A stretch of 64,000 bases of DNA from Phytophthora hibernalis (lineage: Eukaryota > Oomycota > Peronosporomycetes > Peronosporales > Peronosporaceae), in contig JAAKBF010000118.1 in NCBI GenBank assembly GCA_012656075.1, positions 124,001 to 188,000 of the forward strand, read 5' to 3'. Numbering within the stretch: the stretch's first letter is position 1; each line of letters opens with the position of its first letter. Positions 1-11,369 of this stretch are shown one piece after another. Below the pieces are notes generated by a model. It did not search any database. It was not told the origin of the DNA and saw only the letters and a list, made by a program, of their open reading frames with translations. A program made the position numbers and the translations under genes.

Positions 1-477
1 TACCGGAGTTTCAATCAGTCTACCAGGCCAGATTCGTCGATAAGGACAACGCATATGAGGCTGAGAGGAAGCAAAATGGACGAGGAACTTGCTGGAGAGG
101 GCCGCTTCAGGTAGGTATTTGGTCTCAATTCCGATAGCGAGGATGAGTAAAGTGACAGCTGGACTTATCCTCGTTATGTACGTCGTGCATTCAATAGTCA
201 AACACCAGATTACACCAGATAACAAGACTAAATATACTACAACTATGAGTACTATCACAAGACAATAAGTACTAAACAAGACAAAAGATACTAGATAAAA
301 ATGAATGGTTTTGCAGCTCCTAGCAAAATCGGCTGGACGGGAAGCACTTGATCTGCAACTCACAATCCATTCAGCTGGGCAGAAAGCACGTGCTCAAAGC
401 CTATCATCCATCGCAATGGCGTCACAACCACCCTCCTTCCAAGAGTTTTACAAGGTGGCATTACCACAGCGACACAC
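1..477. other. Left edge, no gene recognised
   Basis: I see no convincing coding region, RNA gene or repeat in these bases. They are moderately AT-rich, especially 190-310, and precede the recombinase relic. They may contain the missing amino-terminal part or 5' flank of that element, because in-frame sequence resembling it begins only near 478. Confidence 0.4.
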
Positions 478-2246
478 GTGATCAAGAAGGAGACAGGAGA
501 CATTTATGCGTCGTATTTCAGGAAGTTCTGTGAGTTTTGTATCTCTATCGAGTACCCCGATCCAGCTACCACGAGGCATCACGAGCTACCTTCGCTTCCG
601 TTGCCTTCATGGAGAGTGTGTCTGTATTCACAGCGGTATCCAATCAGACAGCCTAGAAGATACGAGCTGCAGTCGCAAACTATTATGGAAGTTATGAGCG
701 CCGAGATGCAGCCGGAACAAACAAGTGAATGGTCGTCACTGATGACCAAGTCAACAAGTATGGACTGGGTAATCCAGGTAAGGATGCGTTTGTTCGGCAG
801 TTCATGCGGGGTCTGAAGACGAGAAAGAGCACGGCGTTTACGCAGCGCCAAGCTACTCCAATTTCGTTGGATATGCTACGGGTACTCCACGTCCATTTGG
901 AAAGCACGTCTGGATTTACTGAAGCAAGTCGTCTATGGTTTTCTGCCGTATTCGCATTTGCTTTCTGTAGCATGTGCCGAATCGACGAAGTGATCAGCCT
1001 TCAATGGAAGAATCTGACATTGGGATTGACCCGGTGCAGTACTTTGAACTCAAGTGAGTCCATTAAGTATGGTATGTACAAGCTCGAAGGGAGAAAGACA
1101 GAGGTTGCGGGAGGTCGCTGTTACAACCTCCATCGGCTACATGAAAGTGAGACCCCAACGGACGCATTCTATCACCTGACAAAATGGTTAGCATACGTGG
1201 AGACGAAGACGGATCACCGCTGGAGTGACAGCGACTACCTTTTCCCCGCTCTGTCAAAGGTCTCAAAAAGTGTTCTCAAAACGGACGCTGATGCCACAGG
1301 ATGCGAAAATGCACGTGTGGAGTGAGGTAAGAAAATGTCCGAGCAGCTATTTATTACGTTGCTCAACTGTGCGGTACGGGACGTCAATCGCAATGGGTCG
1401 TCAACTCGTGGTTACGTTCGACAGGAATGGCGCAATATCTGGTTCACATCTCACTCTTTTCGGAGAGCTGGAGCAGAATACCGATTCGTGTTTGCAGCCC
1501 CGGAGCGGCGATGGTCTCTGCGAATGGTGAAATGGTGGGCTGGGCGGACGCAAAATGAGTCAGCATAGACACTTGTGCGTTACCTCCTCGACCAAGCAGG
1601 TACTGATGAAGACAAACCGTTAGCTGACTGCCTAGCCCCAGATCACGAAACCCATTCGGGATGGCCAACTACGTATAATCGGCGAAAACGTAACAGCACG
1701 GCATCGATCGGTCAATCAACCTCCGACTGTTCAACTGAAAAGTGATTGAAGGCAGTGGAGCAATCGATGAAAGCTTTTGAGGACAAGATCGCAATACTCA
1801 TATCGATATTGCAGCCATCAGGTCAACAAGCCCAACAACCGACGCAAGCGAGTTCAAGCAGCGTTGAGCAGATCTGTATTCTCCCGCCCGCAAAAGATTG
1901 GAAGGATATGTATCGAATGTATTGGAAAGCTGATCCCGTCCGCCATCTATTCAAGCCTGTCAGTGAGTGGACAACTCAAGACAAAAAGAAGAGTGGCGCG
2001 TTACTAGCAGACTCAGTGTTGCTAATCTTATCGCCGAAGACGTACGCGACTTTGCTCTACAAAAGAGTGTTGGAAGTCCTAAAGAGGCCCCCGCGTCTAC
2101 ATTGTCCACGTATGCAGATTACTAGGCTGAAGGAGGCAGCAACTTCAAAAGTGAATGTTCTCACGATTGATACACTTGCACGATTCATACGACTCGACAA
2201 GAAACGCCATCTCATGAAGTCCCAGCACGCTTATCTAGCGGAATAA
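478..2246 (+). pseudogene. Crypton-type tyrosine recombinase relic
   Basis: The best-preserved part (729-1325) is a tyrosine-recombinase catalytic core. A helical segment ends in CRIDEVISLQW, which carries the first catalytic Arg. A later piece (about 1435-1560, another frame) carries HSFRRAG, matching the His-x-x-Arg box, followed by a Trp-rich stretch where the last active-site residues usually lie. Upstream sequence (478-728) reads through as an N-terminal SAM-like region only if two in-frame stops near 652 and 727 and a frame change are ignored. The tail at 1746-2246 carries a WKDMYRMYWKADP-like block that resembles the carboxy-terminal DNA-binding domain (GCR1_C type) found in Crypton elements. 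Cryptons are DNA transposons that use a tyrosine recombinase and lack long terminal inverted repeats; I see none here. Stops and frame changes make this a dead copy. Family assignment is by motif and architecture. Confidence 0.65.
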
Positions 2247-2249
2247 TAT

Positions 2250-2373
2250 AGTACTTTCAATATTGCTCAAGTATTTCGGTCTTGCAAAGTACTTTTAATC
2301 TTGCTTAAGTACTTTCAATCTTGTAACAGTAAATTCAATCTTGTTTAAATGAGCTAGTACTTTTGATCTTGTG
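2250..2373. repeat. 20-bp imperfect tandem repeat array
   Basis: Six degenerate copies of a unit close to AGTACTTTCAATCTTGCTTA begin at about 2250, 2270, 2288, 2308, 2328 and 2355. Most are 20 bp; the second is 18 bp, and an 8-bp spacer precedes the last. The array starts right after the stop codon of the recombinase tail, so it may belong to the 3' end of that element. No coding function is apparent. Confidence 0.8.
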
Positions 2374-2935
2374 GTATTTCTTGACAACCGCGAAGGTCTC
2401 TTTGACCTTATCAGAGCTTTGCTAAAATTTATAAAGTGGACTACAGGTCATGCAATCTGGTTTTGCATATTTTGTTGTTTTTGCGGAAGGAAGTTACTTC
2501 CAGCTCCAATCTATACAAATCTGTGTCGGAAGCAGCTTCTTTTTAGTTACATTTGCCAGTCATACAGAACAAAAAGTAGGTTTAGGTCTCACATACAAAG
2601 CACAAGTATTTATTATAAGCCTAACCCATCATTTGAGAAATGGAAGCGCTACTTAAGTACTTTAAGTATAGAACTGTATAGAACTATATAGTACTTCGAA
2701 ATATGCATTATGTATTTCAGGCCTCTGATGAATACAATAATGTATTTCTTCTTCGTTTGAGCGCCTCACAATTATTTATTCCTTCGACTGCCACCCATAT
2801 TATTGCAATAGTATTTTAGGAAACCCTGATGCCAAAGCCAGCTTGCGAAAATCGTCAGGGCAGTCAAGAGTGAAAACTATTGCGATGTTCGCGCATCGAA
2901 GAACGGCAGCTCTCCAGTATCCAATTCAGTCAGTA
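2374..2935. other. AT-rich spacer, no gene recognised
   Basis: An AT-rich stretch of about 560 bp. The open frame at 2371-2691 (+) encodes an aromatic-rich peptide typical of chance translation of AT-rich DNA, so I do not call it a gene. Palindromic AGTACTT/AAGTACT sequences similar to the adjacent tandem unit recur near 2650-2695. Confidence 0.4.
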
Positions 2936-3229
2936 CTACGCCAAAAAATAAACGCCAGCTTTCTGGGAATACTTGTACCCTGCGAGTACCTCTGGCGCAG
3001 TCCAGTATGCTGTACTTACACCACTTGTCATGGATTCCTCGCCACGACGTAGCCGACTGACACCAAAATCGCAGAGTTTCGCTTCATAGTTGCTGCCGAT
3101 CAGCACGTTCTTGGATTTCAGATCGCGGTGCACCACAGTCCGCTGACGGCTGTGCAAATACATCAATCCGCAGCCAACATATCGCGAGATCCTCGCCTTC
3201 CCACGAAAACTCTTCAATTGTAGCACCAA
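2936..3229 (-). pseudogene. Protein kinase fragment (TKL-like)
   Basis: About 97 codons cover kinase subdomains VI to VIII: GLMYLHS, the catalytic loop HRDLKSKN, a DFGVSR activation-loop start and a TAPEVL motif in place of the usual APE context. Sequence and loop style match the tyrosine-kinase-like (TKL) Ser/Thr kinases that are abundant in oomycetes. The frame ends at about subdomain IX, where the expected Asp (as in KADVYSFG) is replaced by Gly, and nothing resembling the N-lobe or the rest of the C-lobe is found on either side. It is best read as a captured or orphaned exon fragment in repeat-rich DNA. It could also be a remnant of a longer gene destroyed by insertions. Confidence 0.7.
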
Positions 3230-3690
3230 CTGAGCCGTAGCTCGGTTTACTGTGATAATGTTACAACACGTTCTTCAGGAAAAATCAACAAAACAAATTA
3301 ACGGCTTCTCGTTGCTTGGAGCGGCCCGAAGAAGGACACATTATGTCAATTAGGGCAACAGGACAGTTAGTTAACTGATATTGTGAAAACCGACTAGTTT
3401 GTCCTATGGGATAAGGCGGTAAAGCAGTCCTCATCCGATTTGCAAAGGGTTGAATCGGAGCTATATTCGCATATGGTCATTTAAATAAGTACATAAATCG
3501 TGGGTTGGCCTCGTAATCATAGCGCAGTCTGAAAAGCGTTGACGTCAATGCATTTCTTACAGGGCCACCGACATGACTACATTGGCGTAGAAGGGTAGTC
3601 TCTATGAAGTTACAAAAATACGATTCGATAGACTGAGGGACAAAATGTAGTGATCATTTTAGTGAAGTGCAGATGGGGATGATGTTAAGC
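3230..3690. other. Spacer, no gene recognised
   Basis: About 460 bp between the kinase fragment and the pogo-like relic. I see no open frame with a recognisable domain, no RNA gene and no clear repeat. Confidence 0.4.
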
Positions 3691-5085
3691 TAGAGAAGAG
3701 CTTCGTTAATCACCAACTCCTTGTCAATATCCACAGATAATATGGCCTTCTTGGATGGAGCTGGTGGCAGGGTCAGGATTTCAGCACGAGCTTCCATTTG
3801 CACAGCTTCGCGCTGGTGCTTCAGCCACGCTATCTTGCCGATCTCCCTATTGCACCGCCATTAGCATAGACACTTAAACGTCTCGACGTGAACAATTGAG
3901 GGTGGATAGAGCCCAGTTCTTTTGAAACCGTTGACAGCGTTCGTAGTGCGGTCAATAATGACCAATCGGTAGCCTGAACATGGAATTCGGATGGCATCCT
4001 TTTTGGACAGAATCTTATCAGCCCTTTCCAACAGATTGTCCTGCAACGCATCCTTTACTGCGCTCTTGAAAGGCTTCAACACAGCAACATTAAGTGGTTG
4101 ATACATATGCGTCGCATTTGGCGGCAATGTTAGCAACAGGATCTCCATGTCGAAAGCTGTACCAATCGACGCTAAAATAGCATACGCGCTAAAAGTGATA
4201 ACAAAATAAAAATCAGTATTGACAGGATAAGATCATATAGAAGCAAATATAGCACTTACCGAGATCGTGGTGAGTTGGTTATTAAATACTAAGACCACGG
4301 GAAACGACACTTCCATTTTCACGGCTTGTGCTTTGAACAGTACGAGCCATCGACGGAAGATAATTCCATTGCTAAATCATTTAGGGGAACCGGTCACGCA
4401 CGCGATAGTGATAGCAGATTTGTCTGACTTGTACATGCGTTTTCCAGACAATATGAGGAGGGGTGGGATGGCTTCTCCTGCAGCATTCACCGTAGAAACC
4501 ACCGCCATGTGAAAGTTTGGGCTTGTTTCCTTGGTCCACACGTTGGAGGAGAATATGAGGGCTAACACCTTGCGCGTCGTGCCTTTGGGCATGAAAGACG
4601 TCTCGTTCATGTTGAAAACGCGATTGGACAACAGCTTCAACTCGGTGAGATGGCTTGGAAATGAGCGTTAACACAGTCACTGTCCACAGCGTTGCGCATA
4701 CGTGCAATATTTTGCGCCACAGGACAGGGTGGCGACGAATAAAGCGTCCGAATCAATCCATAGTGAGAGGCTGGAACGGCGTTCCGGCCCTAGTTGTAGC
4801 TCCATGGTCTTTTGTACACTCAGTTTGCACGCTGGAGGACCCTAGCGCGACCGACTGGGAAGCTCGCGCGTTGCATGTCAGCAACCCACGCCACCAGATC
4901 CGCTTCTTGCCCAGAGGACAGTCCTTCGACGCTGCAGGACGATGACACCGATAGTCTGTAGCTACTTCGCTTCTTGAATCGAGTAGGAAGGATGATAGAC
5001 GACGTTCGTGTGACAGCAGCAAACGTCCCCCTTCGTACGCTCTCTCAAGTGCTTCCTCGATGTCCTCCTTGATGAGATGGAGTGG
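3691..5085 (-). pseudogene. Pogo-like DDE transposase relic
   Basis: Three blocks in different minus-strand frames reconstruct the order of a pogo/Tigger-type transposase. The amino-terminal part (about 4730-5085) has a helix-turn-helix-like region and a block DWFGRFIRRHPVL, which resembles the CENP-B/Tc5-type DNA-binding domain (WxxxFxxRHP). The middle (4377-4640) has VFNMNETSFMPKG, the region of the first catalytic Asp in the DDE_1 superfamily, but here it reads Asn-Glu rather than the usual Asp-Glu. The carboxy-terminal part (3861-4148) has LPPNATHMYQPLNVAV, the conserved block that normally reads PPHTTHxxQPLDVxV; Asn again replaces an acidic residue. Multiple frame changes plus loss of acidic residues indicate a dead copy. 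Terminal inverted repeats were not found. Confidence 0.75.
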
Positions 5086-5619
5086 AAAAATCCTGGAAAG
5101 GCATTACTGTGTGGTTAACACAAAACGAATCTTTCTCGTCATCCACAGGATCTAACGATTATACCGTTATAAGCTTATCCACTTGGTGAACGGTTTTTAT
5201 CGATTCAGCACTCGGTCATGGAAGTTTTCATGATAATCATGGCCTCCAACACCCGTGTTCGCATGCAAACATCCTTGTTCAGGTAGGGTCATAAAATTTC
5301 GTGGAGTCTTCGTGACGCAATTGGTTATGACCCGTAAAGCATAATGCCACGAAAACCCGTAGCGTTGGATATTCGCCTGCTCACCTACTTCGAGGAATAA
5401 AGCGGACGATGTGCACATTCATCCTGCCCAGAATGCTGTCGAAAGATGGTCTGAAAGCGAATCGATCGTCCCCGCCGCCTAGAGAGCTTATAAGGCTTGC
5501 GTGGGGCATACGTTGTCCCCCCATGGCGTATAATACTTAAGCTTAGCCTACATCTGCGCTTGCTGCTTTGCGATAGACTGCACCTTCATGTTGTAGCAGT
5601 GCCAAAACTTGAACACATA
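5086..5619. other. Spacer between pogo relic and piggyBac element
   Basis: About 530 bp with no recognisable gene. Small open frames on the minus strand (for example 5197-5418) show no domain I know. The region ends at the TTAA that forms the left border of the piggyBac element. Confidence 0.4.
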
Positions 5620-5667
5620 TTAACCACTTGATTTCCACGAAAACGGCCTCAAAACGGCCTATCCAAT

Positions 5668-5764
5668 GTCGTATCTTACGACGTAGCCATGCCACTAGGA
5701 ATCTGTACGCGGGAAGTTGTATAAATTGTCAACAGGTTTCTCTGTCCAATGTCGTATATCCGAC
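5668..5764. repeat. Left subterminal palindromes of the piggyBac element
   Basis: Two boxes sit 48-145 bp inside the left TTAA: GTCGTATCTTACGAC (5668-5682) and a degenerate GTCGTATATCCGAC (5751-5764). The first is the reverse complement of the box at 9001-9015 at the other end, so the pair forms an inverted arrangement expected of transposase-binding sites. Confidence 0.75.
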
Positions 5765-5966
5765 TGCATTGGCCACACCTTTACGACGTCAATGTAGTAA
5801 CTTCAGACAAACTGAGCACATCGCCGATGAAAAGAAAGGCGAACTGTCGGGAAACAAGGGCTGTCAGTTCGGAAAATGAGACGGAGAAGGTACGTGGCTC
5901 AAGCAAACGTGCATTTCGATTCTACGAAAAAGACCACTCATCACTACTGACTGCGTTCTATGCTCG

Positions 5967-8853
5967 CTACACCCACGCGTACACATCCTCAAAGTCGCTG
6001 TTGTCTGCGTCCTTGTCGCTTCCGCTGTCACTGTCGCCAGTGAGCTCCAGTTCGCGACGCGTCTTCTTTCTCTTGCCAGCGCGCTGACCTGGGCGGCGCA
6101 AGACGACCCACTTCCCCAAACTAGCTGGAATGCTTTCGCCAGCGTCAAAGTCATCATGCCAGATGTCGAAACAGGTCTTGTTTACACCCTTGTAACTCCG
6201 GCGTATTTTATTGCAGAGCCACAGCTTCGCATCGTCCAGCGAGCGGCGCTCGCAAAGAAGGTGGTGGCGAACGACTTTGGCATCCGTGCGCACCAGGGCG
6301 CTCACTTTGCAGGAGCGCTGCCGGCGCTTCTGTACGCCCCTGACCGTGACCCAGTCGTTGTTTTGCTCGAGCTGGTGCATGACACAGATTGGGGCGGGCT
6401 TCCGCTTCTGGCTGCCGGGCGGGGGTGGGGTGGCAACGACCCCAGCGAAGTCGTCGACCTTGAGCTGGAGTAGCTGGTTCTGCAACACCCCGAACCATTT
6501 GCCGCGATTCATCGCCGGCTTACCGGACATCTTGGCCGCCTCCTTGTGCGAGATATAGGAGTTGAAGAGCGCCAGGTCCACAAAGCCGAGGAACAGGCTT
6601 TTGTAGTATTTGAGGAACTTAGTTGACGTCTGTAACGAAAACTTCTGGAGGCGGAGCTGGTCGTGGACGTCCACTCCGCTCATCCAGCGCTGATAGTCCG
6701 TGACCGCGCCATGGCACGGTACCGTGGTCGGCCCCACTCTCTTGACGTTGCGCCTGATCGACGAATCGCTCAGGACGGCGCCCGTGCACAATAGTGCACG
6801 GGCTTGAGGTCCCACCAGAGCAACATCACCATGGTTGGGATGGCGACGGACCTGGAGAACTTGAAGGAGTCGCGGGGTATGGAGACCGGGCGCGTTGCTT
6901 GCTTCACCTTCAGCGTAGAGTCGAGGCCGAGTCGGTTGGTCATCACGGTGCTGACAACGTTGACATTCATTCCTAGGAGCTCGACACAGAGCAGCAAGGA
7001 CGAGTAGAATCGGTCGCCGACGACAACGTGCCACTGGTGCCGGTTGTGGGTGAGCACGAGCTTGAGGTTGCGCGCCACTGCGGCAGAACCTGTCTTGGGG
7101 TCGAATGCGCTACTACCTCCATCCTCGCGGTTGCGCTTGCCCACGTACATCTCGAATCTGGTCAGATACGACATCTGGAGGTCAGATCATGCGACGCAAG
7201 TCAAAGTTACGAAATAAGAAACAGTGTAAAAATATAGCCACGTACCGATGCAGTATGCAGTTCGCGAGTCGCACGTCATGAACATCTTGGAGCCGTAGCG
7301 GTGCGGCTTGTCGGGCATGAACATGCGGGTAGTATTGCTTCGGGACGTAGAGGGCAAGACACCCTCGTCGAAGCTGAACACCGCCGGCAGCGACCACCCC
7401 GCCAGGAAGCGCTTCTGGAGCTTGTCCACGACTGGGCGTAGTTTCCACAGCTTGTCGCGTCCGTGGGCCAGCGTTGTCGACGAAGTGCAAGTCGCGCAGG
7501 ATATCTGTGCACCGGTTGCGCGCCACGTACCGCCCGAAGTTGCCCGCTGGCACGGCGCCGTCCTCCACCATCGACCAGTGAGCCGCGAACTTGCGCTGCT
7601 GTGGACAAAGCATGCGTGCCACGAGAAGACCTATCACATGCAGAATCTCGTACCCCTTTTGCCTTGAGGCTCCTACGAATCTGCTGCACCGTCTCCCGTC
7701 GATCCCTCCGCTGCTTCGCGTACATTACTTGGGCTCGACGGGCGACTTGCTGGACTGCGTACCGATTGGTCTCCGTGGTAATAGCGACCAACAACGACTT
7801 CGGCATGAAAAAGAAGAATGTCAGTAACGGCGAGTTACAAACCTCCTGCAGCTTGGTCACAGGTGCGCCTCCTCGCCGTGTACGCCGTCGTACGATACCA
7901 TGCCTTCCTCGAACGCCGACGATGGCGCTGTCCACTGCATCACTCGCAGCGCCGCCTCCCGCTGATTGATCGCGTGCTTATCTCGGTCTTCTGCGCCAAT
8001 CATCAGGGACTCGATGAATGCTTCATCGATCTCGAGAGCGTCACTGTCAGACAAAACATCGCTATCAAAGTCATCTGGATCACGATCAGGTTGTTGGTCG
8101 TCATCCTCGATGACTCCGCTATCGCTGTCGCGGAGCTGAAGCTCTCGTAGTCACTAGAGTTCTCATCGTCCGCCACATAATTGACGTCCACTATTACGCG
8201 TCGACGACGGGTTGCTGGTGCTTCTCGCTTCTCCTCTTCCTGCCTGACAGGGAGGGCAGTTGGTGTAGGCTGGCTGCTGCATCTCGCTCCGTCTCATCAG
8301 CCTGCAGTATGGTCTGCGACAACCCGAAGGCTCGCGTCACGGCTCCTTATGAGAGATCGACTCTCTCGGAGCCCTCCTCGGCGTCGCTCGGCGTCCCGAA
8401 GAGCGCGTTTGCTGTGCCCTGGATCAGTACAATGATAGTGTCAATCTGGGACGGCCGCACAATCGTCATCCGGGGCCTCTGGCTTGTTCTCGTACTGCGC
8501 GCCCACGTCCTGCGCGCTCTCGTCCTGCGCGTTGTCGTCCCGCGCGCTCGTCCTGTGCGCTCTCGTCTAATAATAGTCCCAACTTCAGCGCATGCGCCAC
8601 GACCGCAGACTCCCCGAGAAACACGCGAGCACCATCTGGAGTCGTGTAGCTCCACTCGTTCGCCAGGCCGCTCGATCGCTTTGCCTTCCATCCCACCGCG
8701 CGCGGCTGCCGCCAGAGATGCGGGAAGTCGACGTCTCCGGTGACGGCGTCTGCAACAGGATCCGTGCGAGGACTTGATCGCGTACGCGCCATCCGGCAAA
8801 TTTTCAAATGAGGACCACTCATCGTTCCCGGCATTCCCCTGACCCTCCTTCAA
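5967..8853 (-). pseudogene. piggyBac-type transposase, frame-broken
   Basis: Minus-strand pieces assemble, in order, into a piggyBac-family transposase. An acidic, Arg/Gly-repeat N-terminus (8853 to about 8000) contains a block with Trp-Lys-Ala-Lys and YTTPDG. Next comes the start of the DDE_Tnp_1_7 domain (7182-7637), including FSFDEGVL (first catalytic Asp). A central exon (6770-7174) has VVGDRFYSS (second Asp) and ends near LLWWDLKPVHY. A C-terminal exon (5967 to about 6760) has SGVDVHDQLRL (third and fourth Asp), KYYKSLFLGFVD and a Cys-containing tail. A 71-bp sequence at about 7175-7245 has GT...AG ends and looks like an intron. Frame changes near 6760, in the 7400s and further upstream break the reading frame. 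All four Asp positions known to matter in piggyBac survive, so decay is recent or partly due to sequence error. Confidence 0.75.
8500..8580 (-). repeat. 15-bp tandem repeat encoding a five-residue repeat
   Basis: A 15-bp unit repeats about five to six times within the amino-terminal part of the piggyBac transposase. In the transposase frame it encodes degenerate five-residue units such as DERAG, RQRAG, RERAG and RGRAV. The local GC content is high. It is probably a slippage-generated linker. Confidence 0.7.
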
Positions 8854-8969
8854 ATCCTTTCGTATTGCCCCGTTTCTGGATTTTCGTTTTTGACCTCTCC
8901 GATCTTATTTTTTAAAAATCACTTGATTAAAGTTTGGCTTAAGCCATTCTCTGTTGCTGGCGCCGCAAT

Positions 8970-9015
8970 GTCGTAACTTACGACATAACAAACAAGGCAT
9001 GTCGTAAGATACGAC
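8970..9015. repeat. Right subterminal palindromes of the piggyBac element
   Basis: Two boxes, GTCGTAACTTACGAC (8970-8984) and GTCGTAAGATACGAC (9001-9015), lie 18-64 bp inside the right TTAA. They mirror the two boxes at the left end. Their near-palindromic form would suit binding of a dimeric protein. Confidence 0.75.
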
Positions 9016-9163
9016 GTTGGGAACCAGGGTTAAATTGCGAATTTGTGTGTCCGGAAACGTGGTTCCGCATTTAATTTGTCATTTGACAATTGCCCAAGCC
9101 CAAACTACCGGTATTAAAAATCTAATTTTACTGGTTCCTCTTCTGGTCTGTGGAAACCAGACA

Positions 9164-11369
9164 ATGCGCAAGTTCCGGCCGCACTGGGCGCTGCAGTACG
9201 CGCTGGCCGTGGCCGAGCGGGACCCTCAGACGGGGCTGCCCACCAAGGCCGTGTGCCTCATGTGCCGCGCCTTCGAACGCGACGAGACGCAGGGCGCCAA
9301 GCGCCGCAAGCGCCAGACCAAAGTGCACTGCTTCGCGCAGCCCTGGCGACCCGACAACATGCGGCGCCACCTGAGCAGCAACACGCTCAGCGCTGGACAC
9401 AATACAAGGCCCTCGGCGACGAGGCCAAGCGCCGCTTCTTCCCGGCCGACGTGGCCATCTCCACGCGGCCCCGAGAGCCGACTGTCGAGCAGCTGCAAGT
9501 GCACCAAGTGGCGGAGCACAATGCGGCGGTGGCTGCAGCTGCGTACAAGTCAGAGACATTTCTACTGGACAGGAGCCTAGTGGACGAGCTGCTGCGGGAT
9601 CTGGTGGCCTCGGAGGACGACGAGACACAGCTGGCGAGTTTCGAGCTGCAGGACGTCGACGACGACGACTTGGATGACGCGCCGTACGTCGTGCACGTGG
9701 CCTCGATGCTGGAGTTCTCCACAATTGTCAACTTTTTAGCAGGTGGTGTGACGTTCAAGCAAGCGGCACAGCTGTATCAAGACTTGATGGGAGGCATCGC
9801 CGGGTTGGAACAGACCAATGGGGGCATGACGGAGAAGAGAGTGACGAGTTTCTGTGAAGTCGCTTGTGCAGTGAACTTGCAGAGGTTGAAGGACCTGTTG
9901 ACTGGGGGAAGGTGTGGGCGTTCGCGGTGGTGCTGGAGGCTGCCATGTGTGCGGGGTCGCCGTTTCTGGACGTGCGGGTTCGATTCGAGATGAAGGGGCA
10001 GATTCATAGCGTGCATTTGGTTGGACTTGTGATGCAGGACACAGAGATGGCGGAAGAAAGTGGAGATCTTGTGGTGCACTATCTTGACGTCGTTGCACCG
10101 GACTGGAAGAACCAGCTGATTGGAGTCTGCTCTTCGAATGAAGGCGAATCCAAAGTGTGTGGCTGCCCGCAAGAAATTATACGTCGATTGGCTGCAGGCT
10201 GTGAATACCCATTATTTGGCGACTCCAGTCTTGCCATCAAACTCAATCAGCTGATGCGCGAGGCTTGCAGAACCGTTCTTACTGCCGATTTCACCAAAAC
10301 CTTAATAGCCCTGATTAGCATGTTGCGCAACCAGAAACCGCAAATTTCAGATGCGAGTGAGTGCCCAAAACTTATTGAAGGGTCTTGGGTATCGGCGGCG
10401 AAGGTGCTCAAATGGCTTGTGGCGAACCAAACGGACGTGACCAATTTCACTGAAGCGTATCAGTACTTTGGTGCCCCCGAACCAGACTGGTGGGTATTTG
10501 CGCTCGTTATTACGAATGTGGCGGACCGAGTTAATGATATATTGCGACAAATTCGAGATGGCAAAGGGCTTGCCTATGATCGTCAATATCTTGTAGACCT
10601 GATGAACCACCTTTCAATGATGACGGGCGCGGTTGGCCCGTTCCTAGCTTCGGAGTTTTTCTCGATGTCCTGTGAAGACATTGTAATCGGTTCGTTCTCA
10701 CTGAACCCGGTGTCAACTGCAACATTCTTGAAGGCGCAAGGAGAATTTGCCAACTGTGCCGTTGATTCCTTACATTCTGGTGCTTATCAGGTGTTAGTGG
10801 GCGTGACAAGTACCTTTGTACTCACTGTACTCACTAAACTTCACCAGATAATAGCCGATACCTCTAACAGTGCTTACGAAGGCAGCAATACGACAAGTGA
10901 ACGTGGCAACTCAGAAACAAACAGTGTTCCTGCTTTTCTTCCAAACACATTGTGCAAAATACGGCATCAGGATTTTGTTGGCATCCTGGAACAGAGACCG
11001 CGTTTAGACAAGCGGTTTTCAAGCGAGGAGATTGAACTGATTGAAGTTCAACACCGTGCTTTAAGAAATGCATACCTCTTGGAAAAACACGTTCATGTAG
11101 AGCTCGACGGGCTTCCCAGTTCCGGTTCGTTTGCCGACGTTTGGCGAGAAGGAATATGTGCTGGTATAGACTGTCGCGCGCTTCGCTCATTTTGCGGCGC
11201 TATGGCGGCAGTAGTCTCAAATACGATACCCCGAAGAATGATGGACTCGGGTTTTGCGTTGCTAAATTGGTGTAAAGTCCCGTTTTCGCAGTCGATAATG
11301 GACTTTTCGCTCGATGCAATACTGCATGCTCAGAGCTATCATTCCTTAGCAAACCTTCAAAGGTGGTAA
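9164..11369 (+). pseudogene. hAT-transposase-derived BED-finger gene, two frameshifts
   Basis: The start is placed at the ATG at 9164. The amino-terminal region resembles a BED-type zinc finger: CLMC, a basic stretch, then a late His pair in the MRRHLS block. It is followed by an acidic linker and a long region containing GKVWAFAVVLEAAM, HLVGLVMQ and PDWKNQLIGVCSS, which matches the oomycete hAT-like family in the core region after the first catalytic position. The last 350 codons (to 11369) have no stops. The frame changes near 9380 and near 9905; the second lies in a run of five G, and correcting both would give one protein of about 735 residues. I see no hAT dimerisation block near the end and no flanking hAT inverted repeats, so it may be a domesticated hAT derivative or a decayed copy. 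It starts only 131 bp right of the piggyBac end. Confidence 0.6.

Larger units (their letters stand above)
5620..9033 (-). mobile_element. piggyBac-superfamily DNA transposon with TTAA borders
   Basis: The element spans about 3.4 kb. It begins TTAACCACTTGATTTCC at 5620 and ends GGAACCAGGGTTAA at 9033, so both ends are TTAA followed inward by CC, as expected for piggyBac ends, which insert at TTAA. The two tips are only moderately similar. Inside each end lie two short palindromic boxes of the form GTCGTANNTTACGAC (5668-5682 and 5751-5764 on the left; 8970-8984 and 9001-9015 on the right), likely subterminal binding sites. The only recognisable gene is a piggyBac-type transposase on the minus strand. 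No second gene is seen. The transposase frame is broken, so the copy is probably non-autonomous now. Confidence 0.75.

Noticed and set aside
2371..2691. Small aromatic-rich open frame
   Set aside because: Composition follows the local AT content, and there is no motif, so chance translation is more likely.
6208..6558. Overlapping frames on both strands within the piggyBac element
   Set aside because: They are alternate frames of the conserved transposase C-terminal region.
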